Under the pieces are notes generated by a model. The model was not told the origin of the DNA, made no database searches, and saw nothing but the letters and a program-made list of their open reading frames with translations. A program made the translations under genes and the position numbers. This document shows positions 11,349-22,919 of a stretch of DNA of 64,000 nt, in pieces (the stretch's first letter is position 1; each line of letters opens with the position of its first letter). Source of the stretch: Poronia punctata. Its lineage: Eukaryota; Ascomycota; Sordariomycetes; Xylariales; Xylariaceae. The stretch covers positions 62,001 through 126,000 of the forward strand of contig MU401537.1 of assembly GCA_022579005.1 (NCBI GenBank). Direction: 5' to 3'.

Positions 11349-12135
11349 ATTCATTCAACCAAGATAAGCTAACCTAGATAAATGCCCAGTGTATCAACTA
11401 TGATTTTCTTTACTATTTACTTTTGACACGATCCATAGTCAAAGTTCCTCTGTGTTGTCGTTTCAAGGCTAATCAATTATTAGCCGGACCTCTGGCGGCG
11501 ATTGTTTGTTTGTTATGTAGATGCACCGGCAAATGGCTGCCTGGCCTGGCAATAATCGTGTGAATTCATTTCGCGTTTGCGGCGTAAAGTAGCTGGCCCT
11601 TCATGCTTGTGTTTTGTAATGATGGGTACTTACCTAATTGGACATGTAGAAGGAATGGAGGGATACGGTGCACTAACTGTAAAAGACACTCTAATATAGC
11701 CTAATCCGTTCCTTCCCTCCCAGGCTCCCACACTTGACCCCTGAACCGACCAGCCACAGGTACACCGTGTGTGATAAGCTGCGCAGCCCCCCTGCCTGTC
11801 AGCCCCACCATTATTTTTAGACTTGAGAAAAGAAGAGGTCGGTCGGTATCATAATTTGAACAGCATCAAGCATTTCGGAGAATAAAACTTCAAGAATGAC
11901 CTTGAATGAGAATAGCAAATAAGGCAACCAACCAACAAAAAGGAATATTCCATTTCGGCGCCAAACTCCAGCTGTATACATTCCAAAACTTGTGTTTCGC
12001 GTAAACCAACAATCATAATTAACAGGCTTCTCTCCCCCTTTTTCTTTTGTTTCTTCAGAGGCGGTGACCCCCAAAAATGCACGTCTGACATCTGACATCA
12101 TAAGAAATGGGTAATGGGTGATGGAAATGTCGATC
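11349..12135. other. Intergenic spacer
   Basis: Promoter side of the acetyltransferase gene and 3' side of the PLAC8 gene. Overlapping minus-strand ORFs of up to 119 codons at 11817-12176 have no family features and run into the PLAC8 3' end. No RNA gene seen. Confidence 0.5.
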
Positions 12136-12819
12136 TTAATGTGGCACCTGCATACCAGGCTGAGACTGATAACCATTCACAATCGGTCTCGCGTTCTGCG
12201 TCCTCTGCTTGACCTCGTTATCTTGTTGGATGAGGGCGCAGCACGAGCACCAGAAGGAGACGCAGCAGTCGTTGCATCCGCTACCTTTGATGTTGTATTT
12301 CTCGCGGATCTCACCACGTTTGATCATGGCGTAACTATTATTCTTGTCAGTCCGGGGTATCGTGGAAGATAGGTAAGGCAAGAGTAAAAGGAAAACTTAC
12401 ATCCATCCACAACCAGTAAAGCAGGTAAGACCACCGTGAATCATACAATCAGAGTTGAGCATGTCGGCACTCTCCATAGACGGATCGCGCATGCGTTCTG
12501 TTGTCTGGCCTAGGAGGATACAGGGTATACACCAGGCTAGTAGACATGAGCCGCAAGGGCTGCAACTGCAGAGACTGGCTTGCCATTCGCTTTCCTTTTC
12601 ACCACCCTCGCTGTAGACATGGGCGTGGGCGGGAGCGGGGGCATGGGCATGAGCTTGTGTAGGTGGGTGATGCATGTGGTGCTGCTGCTGCTGCTGGTCT
12701 GGTGTTACACCATATTGTTGTTGTGGGTGTTGTTGTTGTTGTTGGCCGTACTGTTGTTGTGGTACTGGGCTTCCATACTGAGGTGGATTCTCGTAGTAAA
12801 CCTTGTCCTGTGCCGACAT
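12136..12819 (-). CDS. PLAC8 (Cys-rich) family protein with Gln/His-rich N-terminus
   Basis: Exons 12819-12401 and 12334-12136 join in phase 2 across a 66-nt intron (GTAAGT to TAG), giving 205 aa. The first 75 residues are low complexity, rich in Gln, His, Pro and Ala. The PLAC8 domain follows: CSCSPCGSCLLAWCIPCILLGQ, then HGGLTCFTGCGW, and after the splice KGSGCNDCCVSFWCSCCALIQQ. The CCxxxxCxxC-rich spacing and two hydrophobic segments are typical of PLAC8/DUF614 proteins, small membrane proteins linked in other eukaryotes to cell size and metal handling. The role here is unknown. Family assignment is strong. Confidence 0.9.
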
Positions 12820-14576
12820 TTTGATTTTTTACAAGGTCGTCACTTTGTTCTATGTATAACGAGGATGAGTTATAGGCTTCGATAGTACTAGGACTCGAAA
12901 CAGCAAATAAGCAGAGGAATGTGAATAGTTTCAAGGCAAACCGTAAAACAATGATGAAAGAAAAGGAAGGAATAACAACATGTAGGCAGACAAGCTTACA
13001 TATTATACTTTCCTCCTCCTGTACCCAGCTGGCAGGACAAGACTCCATCACCCAAATCTAATCTAAGCCTTGCTCGTTTCTCTCGTACATCTTTCCTTTG
13101 GATCTTGTTGTCCACCGCCACGATACTGGAATCCGATCCTACCTATCAGGTAAAAAGGTCCCCCTTCCCGGACTCCACAAGTTGGGTGTCGGTCATCGTG
13201 TCGGGCGGGAAATGAAAGGTATACTTGTTTTTAGCACAACCCAAGTCGGTAGTAGTTTGATAGCTCGGGTACTAATATGGCCTAGAACCGCCTGGGCGAC
13301 AACGATTGATGCCTGTCAGCTGAAGGATTGACCTCATCCTTTCAATTTTAGGTAATTCTAGGACATGGTCCTGTTCTGTGACGAAGTTGCTGGGACGACG
13401 AGTAAATCGACCCGAGCAAAAAAGCAATCTCAAAATGACAATTGTTATCTTCTGCCTCTTTATATCATCAACGGCTTAACCTACCTTGAAGCTGACATCA
13501 ACTGGTAAAGCATACCCGGTTCAAGAAAACATTATTTCCAGAGAAGTAAGTTCATGTCAAACCCCACAAAGCCAAGGACCTTGACATGAAAGTATCAAGA
13601 CTAGCTCGCCAAAGAAGATGACGGGCCTGCGCCTTGTTTGTGGAACCTTTGGGTTTCAACTCCACTAATTCCCCACTGGGCTGAACTGCTGCTACTGCAA
13701 ATCCCGACATCACATATTACTTGGTTTTAGTCTTTTCCCTTTCTGTATAGCTCTAGTCTAGATTCTATCTAGTCTACTGTACGATTAGAACGACCTGGCT
13801 ATTCTTAGTACACATATAATAAACTTGGGCAAACCTACTCGTACCAGCCCTACCACCTATTTATTGTAGGCATAGACTAGGCAAAGAAAAATAACACTCG
13901 TAAGTGGCTGGAAAACAACGGGAAAGTCACACCTCTGGGGCAGAGTGCCGTCCACGAAGTGATAAAAATCAGCACTTTCCCGCCGAGCCTTGGGAATGAA
14001 ATATCCAGCCGCAGCTGAACTCGTAGTCCGTTTTTTCGAGAATAGAGAGACACTGTTCTGCCTACTGTTAGGTTTCCTAGGTTAGGCTGTCTAGCACTCT
14101 TCATCTTCACTCGCTTTGCCCAAACAGTCTAAATACCTACCACGTACTTACTTACGAGTAATTCAAGCAACGGAAAAAAAGACACTGGTTTCATTGGCAT
14201 GTCTGACACCAGCCACTCCAACATGGATGGTTGGTTATACTTGTAGGTAGTACGACTTTGTAGATACACTTCAAAGTTCTTACCATGTGCTTTGCTCCTC
14301 GTGCAAAAAAAGAATAAGATGTGGTATATAGGTACATACCTTACTTGTAAGAGCGCTATAAACACCATCATCTCCAAGTGGCTAGGAAGTTCAAGAAAAT
14401 AAAAAGTCCCACACATATAAACCTCGGTCAACCGTCAGTCAGCCCTACTACCTACCTACATGTATGAAAACACGATAAAGAATTTCACAAGTAAAACCTC
14501 TCTTATTCTCGTAGATCAGAAGCATTTTCCTTCCTTCCTTCCTTCCACTCTAACTCCAAATCAACTCCCTCCCCCC
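12820..14576. other. Gene-free spacer
   Basis: Upstream region of the PLAC8 gene and 3' flank of the lectin-like gene. Octamers TACTCGTA/TACGAGTA at 13836 and 14153. Short ORFs only. A (CCTT)n microsatellite lies near 14530. Confidence 0.5.
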
Positions 14577-14816
14577 TCAGCCCAGAAAAGTGGAAGTACT
14601 CGTAACATTAACAAGCGGCCAATTAATCCCCTTATCCGCCGCCCCAATATTCCCCAACCCAGCACAATTATACAAACCGACGGGATTATTTTCCGTCGCG
14701 CGCATATATTGAAGATCGATACATTCCTCTTTTTCTGTTTTTTCTCCCCAATCCCGCAACTTTTTGTTAGCCATCATACACACGTAACGTAAATATACAG
14801 AGGGAACGCAGTATAA

Positions 14817-14848
<32 letters not shown>

Positions 14849-15533
14849 GAAGAATGGGAAGGGAAAGGAACAGAAGAGGTTAGAAAAAACAACCAAGGGA
14901 AGGGAAGAAAAACTTACGAGATTCTTGCAACTTAATCCTCCCATCACTCATAACATCCCACTTCTGACCATTTGCATCGGTTGAACATTCCGCCATGGAG
15001 AGCGTTGCCATGTCTTTCCAGTTTGCTATACATTACACACACATAAGTACATTAACACTCTCCCCCTTTTTTTTTTAGTTTAGTTTAGAGATATAGGGAC
15101 TTACATTCCTCCCCAGCATCAACACAAAGACTCGTACCAGCCAATTGTATCCGCGTATCTTCCCCCGATTTGATATACCATTGTTGTTCGGGGGTATTTT
15201 TTGCCGTTTGACTATTTATTCCCCCATCCCCCTCCCACCTCTCCGTTAGTTATTTTCATTTTCTTCTTCTTCTTCTTCTTATTCTTAATCTTAATCTTCT
15301 TGGTACAAGGAAAGGCAAGGAAGGAAGGAAGGAAGGAAAAGAAAAGGGGGAGAGGGTAGAGGGGGAAAAAAAAAAAAACCATACACAACAACCGCACTCC
15401 CACTACTCCGCCCCAAAGGCACCACGACGAAATTCGTATTCACCATCGACGTTATATATACTGTTCGATAACCCTCTGGTACTTCTTGGGCTGTCGCGAT
15501 GACGGATAGGAGGAGGGCGAATGGTAGACGCAT
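14577..15533 (-). CDS. Small secreted ricin-B-lectin-like protein (predicted)
   Basis: Four exons assembled from splice signals and frame: 15533-15385, 15211-15105, 15025-14918 and about 14734-14577, giving 173 aa. The signal peptide is MRLPFALLLSVIATAQ. The body has features of a beta-trefoil ricin-B/CBM13 fold: QQWYIKSGEDTRIQLAGTSLCVDAG, then an AECS..NGQKWDV..DGRIKL segment, then ECIDLQ..NNPVGLYNC. Family members bind sugars, and secreted ones are often cell-wall or host-interacting proteins. The last acceptor is uncertain: two AGs (14746 or 14735) both keep frame. That last intron contains an A/T homopolymer of about 25 nt. Start is the ATG at 15533; an upstream TTG in frame was not used. 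The family call is tentative. Confidence 0.65.
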
Positions 15534-16178
15534 TTTCAAACTTCTTTCTTTCTTTCTTTCTTTCTTTTCTTCGCAATTAGTAGGTAAAACCTAGACCTAG
15601 ACGACTGTATGAGAAGAAGAATGAGAACAAGAACAAGATGCGGAAAGGGAAATTCACGATATGATATGATAAGATATATCCGCGTACTTGCTTACAAAAG
15701 GGGGATATGATGCCACTTCCGTCAACTACAACAACATTGCCGTTCGAGCCTGAATTGAACGCTCTAATCTATATAAACGATTATTTTTGCCCGGCAAACA
15801 TTATAATAGGTACGGAGACGAGGAAGGTTTCCTCTCTACTAAGTAATTTGAGGATGTGTTTATATATTGGGGAACTCGGCAGATCTCGAATGGAAATACA
15901 ACCACCAATGATCTTTTTCGCGGCAGATTATTTCATCTCCCCCCATGGTTACCTTGTTTTGCGCGGGTGTTTACTTAAGTCGGCTAATGTGAGCCGTCTT
16001 TTTGACCTTGTCCCGGATATCACCTAACATAGTCGGCAGTGCATGTGTTTTTCTTTCTCGAATAGTAATATCATTATTGGTCGTTATAATCATACAATCG
16101 TAGAAAGCACTCGTTATCCTCCCTTCCCTAGAGCAATAACAATACGTCAAAACCCCGAACTCCTTGTGTCTTCATTAC
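15534..16178. other. Intergenic spacer
   Basis: Upstream of the lectin-like gene (with a CTTT-repeat tract just before its start codon) and downstream of the disordered repeat protein. A plus-strand ORF of 106 codons at 15707 has no recognisable features. Confidence 0.5.
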
Positions 16179-16487
16179 TTAGGATCGCAAGTATGTAATA
16201 TCCTCCTGTCTGCCACCATCCTCGCCACCCATAGACATCTCATTACCCTGACCACCGGCAAAATCTGGGTTAACCTTGGCATTTTTGCCGTGCTTTTCCT
16301 GCGCTTCCTGCTTCGCCTTTTGCATGTCGGCCATAGCGGCCATCTGTGCCTTCATCTCAAACTCGGCAATAGCCTGGCCCTCGTTTGCCGCGTCTTTCAT
16401 GTCGTAGGCGGATCGTTGCTGATGGGCTTGGGTTGAACGTGCTTGGTTATAACCTTCGCTCTGCTCCTGGTTACGAGTGGGATCATA

Positions 16488-16520
<33 letters not shown>

Positions 16521-18533
16521 CTGCTCTTGATGATGGTGCTGATAGTTTTCCATGTTGATACCGGATGGTGTTCCCGAGGACAGGACGTTGTACTGGCCGG
16601 AGCTCGAAGAATCCGTAGAATTGTGGCCCCTCGAGCCTTGTTGGTGAGAATCAGACTTCTGACTTGTTGAGACACCTGAAGGCGTTCCATCCGACAGTGT
16701 ATTATACTGTGGGGTGGAGCCCGATTCATCGCGCTTATTTCTGCCATCATCGCCGTGAGAGCGGCTTGCAGCGGCGCCGGAAAGAGCAGTACCTGCAGCT
16801 GTTCCTCCTAGTAGTGCGTTACGCTGGGTGTGATCGCCACCCTCTCTCTTGTTCGCAGACGATGCGTCGGTTCCGGATGTATCGCGGGGTCTGTATGGAA
16901 GACTCTTTTCCTCAGAAGATGTAAACGCGTCTTGTTTGTTCATTGTCGTCTCCTCGTCATCGTACTTGTTCTTTTGACTCGCAACAGGTAGGAAGCTTTG
17001 ATGATGCTTGCTCTCGCTAGCTTGTTGGCTGTGCTTCTCCCTGGCATACTTGTCTGTCTCATCCTTGGTTTTGTAGCTTTCGTCCTTGTTCGAATGTCCC
17101 ATGGCGGCCTTGGCACCTGCCGCGGCAAATCCCGCAGTGGTGAGTTCCTCCTTGAAGTGTGATCCTCGCTTTGAAGTGTCGTACTTGTCGTCATCATTGT
17201 GGCGGCCGGTAGACGTGGAAGATTCCTGCTCGCCCGAAAGAGGGAACACTCGATGGTCAGAGGCAGTGTTGTTGAATGCATCTCGGCCCAGAGTATCTTC
17301 ATTATGGGAGGACAGGCGCTGGCCCGTAGACTCCTTGCTGCCGGACCCGGTAACGCCGTGGTAGACACCAATATTTGACGTAGCGTCATCCTGGCCACGA
17401 AGGGATTTCTGGTCTCTCGATGACTCGCTGCTTCCATGTCCAGTCACACCGTTATAGATTCCAGTGTTCGATGCGGTATCATAACGATCGCGAAGGGACG
17501 TCTGTTGGCTCGTCGATTCATTGCTTCCGTGTCCTGTGACTCCATTATATACGCCGGCGCCGAAGGGAATATCACCCCAGTAGGGCGAGTTGTGTTCGCC
17601 CTCTTTCTCCGTCCTGTTCTCTGTCTTGTCCTCTGTCCTAGGCTGTTCATCGAGCCCCTCGCGTGTATAGCTCGGGCTCCCCTCGGCACAAGTCAAAGTG
17701 TTGGTGTTAAATTCGGATCTGTCGGGTATGGTCGACGTGTTCTTTGATGTGATGTCATCTCTTGTTGATCCGGTCAATGCTCCATAGGTTTGTGTATCCC
17801 GGAACTTGTCGTTCGAGGTGCTTGAGGGGAATTTATCGCCCGAGGTATAATCGCTCTGCTGAGTGAATGTATCATTTCCTCCTGACACGCCAGATTGTTC
17901 ATAACTATCTGTATAGCGGGGTTGTGCTCCATAGGTTTGTGTATCCCGGAACTTGTCGTTCGAGGTGCTTGAGGGGAATTTATCGCCCGAGGTATAGCCG
18001 CTCTGCTGAGTGAATGTATCATTTCCTCCTGACACGCCCGATTGTTCATAATTATCTGTATAGCGGGTATTGTCAATCGGGGTGCTGGATACAAAGTATG
18101 CATCGTTTCTCCTCTGGGCGATGTCATCATCTCCTCCCAGCACGCCTGATTGTCCATAACCTTTTGTATCCCGCGTCCTGTCACCCGGGATGCTCGAGCC
18201 GGATGCATCGCCAAAGGTATAGTTGTTATTCTGGGCAGTAAAGGCGTCATTCCCGCCAGTCGTTCGGTTCGAGACACCGGCCATCACTCGTGGGTTCTCG
18301 GCAGAAGCCATGTTGCGCGGTGCCTGAGATGTGGTCGTCTGGGCATGGGCGCCGTTATCAAGCGAAGATTCATCCACAAGTATGCCAGAGTCTGTGAAGC
18401 TGTGACCGCTCGGATGTGTTTGCTGCTGCGTCTGTCCACGGACATCTTGCGTCGTGTCAAAATTCTGCGGCTGTTCCTGCTCATTCATGGGCGTGACTGG
18501 GTAGGCACCCGGGGCATGATCCAACGAAGACAT
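16179..18533 (-). CDS. Large intrinsically disordered repeat protein
   Basis: A single 784-aa ORF without introns. The composition is Ser, Thr, Gly, Asp, Asn and Gln-rich with no hydrophobic core or signal peptide. Internal repeats in order: two 49-residue copies near residues 158-255 (each with YEQSGVSGGNDTFTQQS and DKFPSSTSNDKFRDTQTYGA); three copies around residues 325-400 of G(V/I)Y(N/H)GVTG(H/S)GS(N/S/K)ES; an Ala/Gly patch AAAGAKAAMGHS near 470; two further NxLSxGTPSG units; and a poly-Gln run of about 11 near residue 680. The C-terminus is a Met/Ala/Lys-rich probable helix followed by an acidic tail. I do not recognise a family. Similar low-complexity proteins occur in stress or development contexts in fungi, but no function can be read from the sequence. 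Confidence 0.8.
17779..18067. repeat. Tandem 147-bp coding duplication
   Basis: Two adjacent copies with a period of 147 bp (starts at 17779 and 17926) differ at only a few bases. The period equals 49 codons, so the reading frame of the disordered protein is preserved. The near identity points to recent duplication or gene conversion. Confidence 0.9.
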
Positions 18534-19673
18534 GATGATGTTGGTATGGAGAGTGTACTTAGGGTAGGTATCCTGTGATGTTGATGTTTTATCGGGTGTG
18601 GATTAAGTTGTCAGAGTTGTATATGTATGGATTATGGATTATTAAAAGGTTCGTTATAACAAATACTTCTGGCTTACCCCTAGCTCTTATATAATAGGTA
18701 TGCGTTCTGGGGTCGTGCCTGCTTTGTTTGCCTAACCTTTAGGCTATGTCATAGCAAAGCATATCTAGGTATTCTACACAGCCCGTAGCACGGCATTATC
18801 GCCTGCCTAGAAATGTATTTGCTTTTACGACTCACAGCACAACATACGAGTATGGAAAAAGAAACTATTTAACCTGTGACATCAGAAGGGGTCCAGATCG
18901 AAGCTATTATCTGGGGATCTGACTTGCCCATCTTTGTCCCCGCGATATTAATGGCCCAATCATATGTCGCATACAAGCTTCATTACCAAACCTGGAGGGG
19001 CCCCAAGTGGGGTTATCCAAACAGCTGGACGCCAAGATCGGATTATTCCGTCATAAGCCCAAGGGACCAAGTTAAAGGGCCACTATTGCCCGTTCGCTTG
19101 TCTCATCTTCAAAATCGTATACGTCAGTCTCGGTTACCGGAATCAATCGTCGTGCCCAGCATCCGACTGAGTAGCCCAGCATCTGCCCGATAATAAACGA
19201 ATTCTACCTGTGTCCAGCATATTCGGCTTCCATGATACTAGTGACTGGTAATCAGAACAGGCAGGGAAACACGGACAACGATAAGTCGGGATTCTTTTGT
19301 ACACACAAATCATAATATGATTTTATTAGCAACAGACCGGTTGAATTTACACTATAGAATCTGTCGTTCGTTGACATCGAACATGCCTGTATTTCAGATT
19401 TGCAAAATAAAGCCATACAAAGGTACATATACGTAACCTCTACAAGTCGGTCAAGTATTACCAAACCCCCCTCTTTATTCGCCAATCGCTTGCAAATGCC
19501 GAATGCCGAACCTGAAACGCCTGACAAAACTTCTCAACCCTAACGTGAATGGTGTTTTTGCCCGTGTCGAGTATTTTGTACAGGTAATAGTCGTCACTCG
19601 TAATACCAACCCGTCCACGTGCAAGACATATGTATGTAGACAGAGGTACAGGTACAGGGCAACAGGTTATAGC
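18534..19673. other. Gene-free spacer
   Basis: Promoter of the disordered repeat protein and 3' flank of the 1081-aa gene. TACGAGTA at 18845. Plus-strand ORF 18876-19193 (105 codons) shows no family features. Confidence 0.5.
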
Positions 19674-22600
19674 TCAACGAAGAACTTCGTCCTCCCACAT
19701 GGTTTCAGCCTCTTCATCAAACCCAAATTCTTCAGCAGAGGCCCTTGCTTCCTGCCATTCCTGATAACGCGGTATATAGCCGTCCGGGGGTGTCCACTTC
19801 GGAATCAACCCGTGTTTATGCAATCGTCGGAAGTGCCGCTTGCGCTGCCATACAGTCATGTAAAGGGGGTCGGACTGTGTAAAATCCGTTTTGGTGACCC
19901 AGTCAGAAACTTCGGCCGCCATGTCTCCAATCTCTTCGCCCGCTCGCCATGCCAGCGCTCTCCCTTTGCCTCCCGTAGCCCATTCATCTAACATGAATGG
20001 CATCGTATAGGGGAAGTACGGTTCGTTAGGTGACCACTCGCAAGGCACGCTTGGGGTACATATATATTCCGGACCGGCGTATAGGAAACAAAACGTCGAT
20101 TCGACGGCGTACCATATCAAACCCAGAACGGTGATGATACCCAGGGGCGTGAGTTTAAATTTGGGGTGCGTACGATAGAGTTTGGGTATCGAAAGCGGGA
20201 TACTGTCGGTCTTGGTTGACGGCGCGGGAGATCCCTGTTCCTTCCCCTTGTTGGTCCCAGCTTTCGACGTCGGTTCGTCATCCTTACGATCGCGATGAAT
20301 AACCTTGTCCTCCAAACGTTCAATTCCTTTCTTGGCGGAACGAATACCGAGCAGCCCAGTCTTGAGCGTCTTGCTCATTCTATCATACGCCTCGAGTTCC
20401 CGTTCGCGGTCGGTTATGTCGGACAATTTCATGTCCAAATCATCTTCAACCTTGTGTACGGAATCTTCGACCATCTTTTTGAGGTCTCCATCATCGACTC
20501 CACGGTCACCCAGGATGGAATCAAGGTTCTCCAAGGTTGAATCATCGATGTCATTGGCGCGTAGAATTGCGAGTATATCGTCTCTCACACTCGGGGGTTT
20601 GGCCGTATTTATCAAGCGCCGCCGTCGTCTAGACGAAGATCTAGGGCGGCGCGGGCCCGTTGGTAATGAATTGGACCTGATACTAGAACGTCTCAAAGAT
20701 CTCGCCCGACCCGTATCAAGCGCGTCCAGAGAGCGTTTAGTAGGGGATGAGGTGGGTTGGTAGGCCTTGAAGTCGGCCGCTGCTCCGGCAACGGGGAGAT
20801 CTGGCTTCTCAACATGGCTTCTCTCTTCTTTAACTCTCACGGTGGCGGGTGTGTCGACGTAGGCACCGGTAACACGAGGCGTGGGCATTGTCAACGGGTC
20901 CACCTTGGGTGGTCGTGGGGTTTTATCGTCATCGGGCTCCGACTGGACTGGGGAGGGAGCTCTCTTAGAACCCCTCTCGGAGTAGTTGTCTAGAGGGGCG
21001 AAAAGACTAAGCTCGCCCTGGATCCGGTCTGTTGGGTCTATTTCGGAGGTTGTCTTACTTGATCGCTTTCCTTGTATAGAATCGTCCGAAGGGATTTTCC
21101 TGACCAAATCGGCGAACCCTACCGTAGGTCTGTCTCTGGGGTCCTTAATCTCCAGATATCGAGTCCTTCTTTCTTCCCGTAGCGGGGACCGGATGGGGTT
21201 GAGAGTCTCGGGGGGTTGTGGTTCGGATATCTCCTTCCCAACGAATCTGTCCAGCGCATGATGGTTCGCGGGAGCTGATTTGGTTTGCCGGTCTTTTTCT
21301 CCTTTGTCATCAGGGCTTAAGCTAGCCGCTCGCGCAAGACGACGGAGTAAGTCATGCGAGTCTCCCCTCGGCAAAGTCTCACGTCTACTTGCTCCAGAAG
21401 GCGCATCTACCGTGCTTTTGTAAACAACAACTGGCGTATCATGAACCGGCTCGTCTTGTTGTCTCACTTCCGAAACTATTTCAGGCGCAGTCGTGTGTTC
21501 GCTGCGGGGGCGGGGTGGTTCTTCCTTGGGGGGCGTTGTGGGCGGGCCCTTACGGTTCTCTGGAGATTCTGAGCGTGGCTCCGAGTTCCTCATCCTGATC
21601 TCATCTAGACGACTGGAAGCCAAAGCTTTTCTGGAGAAAGCTTGACTCTCTAAAGCACTTATCTCGTCCAAGCGGTTGTTGATCAGTTTATTAGCCGACA
21701 TATCTTCTGCAAAGTTTGCCTTCTCCGCCTCGGCTTCTCGTTGTAGTATCTCGCGAAGACGATCGTTGCTCTGGCCGCGGCCAGGTGTCTCCTTCCTAGC
21801 TCTGTTCACATGACTCAATCGATGGCTTAGATCTGTACTCGGTTTCTTGACAGTGATACGAGGGCTGGCTGAGATCTGTAGGTCTCCCGCTGTAAAGTCT
21901 TCGTCAAAGTGCCAGTTCATGGCCTTCTCGGGCGATATCATAGCATGTCGGCGATCGGGCGAGGGAGGTGCGATATTAATCGGTTCGTACTCGACAGAAG
22001 CTAGAGGAACGTCGGCATCGACTCTACCCGCCCCTGAGCCTGCGGCTGGCAGCCTCTGTCCTCTGGTGCCGGTCTTGGTAATCTCTCGGCTCAGTGGACC
22101 AACGGGATCGTTCCCTAGTAGTCTGCCCGGGCTGTCTCCTTTATTATCACCACTGGTCTGCCCATTCCATATACGGTCTGATTGGGAGGCCTTGGCTCCT
22201 TCGCGGTCCTTACTTAACAGACTACCGAGAGGCCTGCTGCCACTGGCCAGGCTGTGGGCACGGTCGAATCGGTTAAGATGTTCGTTCAGGCCAGTGTTTC
22301 CTCGGAGCTTTGACGTAGCCGGCTCGCGAAGGCCGCGACGAAAGGGCCTAGGAGCCGGACTAGGTGAGCCATCAATGCCTCGAACATTGTACTCGGCACG
22401 CGCCATGTTGAACGCTTGTTTAAAATCGCCCGTATTTTCCGAGTCGCTATTTGACTCCATGACGGTCTGCTTCTCAGCGAGCCTGAAAGCCGCCGTAATG
22501 CTTAAAGGGTGTCGCATAGGAGATGCAGGAGATCGGTCTTTATTGTTTCGTATTGCTTGACTACGAATGCTGGTGGTAGGCTCAGTCGTCTTTGGGCGTG

Positions 22601-22919
22601 GAATCCGTGATTCATACCCTGGCGTACCAAGGATAGCACTGCTACGGTCGGACCGGGCACTTGGGGTTGGGCTTGGGCTCGAGATGGGTCGGGCAGCGAA
22701 CGAGTCAGATTGTCGATGTTTGGTCGTACTAGTATGCGTCGGTCGAGGGATGGCACGCAAAGGTGCGTCAGTGTCGGACGTGGTGCCGTTTTCCTTAAAT
22801 TCGTGGTTTCCTAAGCTCCTTCTCACAGGAAGGTTGGTGGCACTCGGTCGAATGTTGCTTTTGCGACCGTTCGGTTTTGCGGTAAGAACACCTTCAGTCT
22901 GGGGTAGGTCGCGATCCAT
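19674..22919 (-). CDS. Large disordered protein with a C-terminal transmembrane segment, unknown function
   Basis: An intronless 1081-aa ORF starting MDRDLPQTEG. Residues 1-850 are charged, Ser/Pro/Arg-rich and disordered, with short predicted helices (two similar LDEI(S/R) segments near residues 410-440). Residues about 850-905 form a charged, probably helical region. A single transmembrane segment follows near residues 922-945 (PLGIITVLGLIWYAVESTFCFLYAG), then a compact, Trp/Tyr-rich C-terminal domain with a CTPSVPC pair and an ERxRRL-like basic stretch. This architecture, a long disordered N-terminus anchored by one C-terminal membrane span, is seen in endomembrane or nuclear-envelope proteins. 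I do not recognise the family and assign no function. Confidence 0.8.
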   Translation of the reverse strand: MDRDLPQTEGVLTAKPNGRKSNIRPSATNLPVRRSLGNHEFKENGTTSDTDAPLRAIPRPTHTSTTKHRQSDSFAARPISSPSPTPSARSDRSSAILGTPGYESRIPRPKTTEPTTSIRSQAIRNNKDRSPASPMRHPLSITAAFRLAEKQTVMESNSDSENTGDFKQAFNMARAEYNVRGIDGSPSPAPRPFRRGLREPATSKLRGNTGLNEHLNRFDRAHSLASGSRPLGSLLSKDREGAKASQSDRIWNGQTSGDNKGDSPGRLLGNDPVGPLSREITKTGTRGQRLPAAGSGAGRVDADVPLASVEYEPINIAPPSPDRRHAMISPEKAMNWHFDEDFTAGDLQISASPRITVKKPSTDLSHRLSHVNRARKETPGRGQSNDRLREILQREAEAEKANFAEDMSANKLINNRLDEISALESQAFSRKALASSRLDEIRMRNSEPRSESPENRKGPPTTPPKEEPPRPRSEHTTAPEIVSEVRQQDEPVHDTPVVVYKSTVDAPSGASRRETLPRGDSHDLLRRLARAASLSPDDKGEKDRQTKSAPANHHALDRFVGKEISEPQPPETLNPIRSPLREERRTRYLEIKDPRDRPTVGFADLVRKIPSDDSIQGKRSSKTTSEIDPTDRIQGELSLFAPLDNYSERGSKRAPSPVQSEPDDDKTPRPPKVDPLTMPTPRVTGAYVDTPATVRVKEERSHVEKPDLPVAGAAADFKAYQPTSSPTKRSLDALDTGRARSLRRSSIRSNSLPTGPRRPRSSSRRRRRLINTAKPPSVRDDILAILRANDIDDSTLENLDSILGDRGVDDGDLKKMVEDSVHKVEDDLDMKLSDITDRERELEAYDRMSKTLKTGLLGIRSAKKGIERLEDKVIHRDRKDDEPTSKAGTNKGKEQGSPAPSTKTDSIPLSIPKLYRTHPKFKLTPLGIITVLGLIWYAVESTFCFLYAGPEYICTPSVPCEWSPNEPYFPYTMPFMLDEWATGGKGRALAWRAGEEIGDMAAEVSDWVTKTDFTQSDPLYMTVWQRKRHFRRLHKHGLIPKWTPPDGYIPRYQEWQEARASAEEFGFDEEAETMWEDEVLR

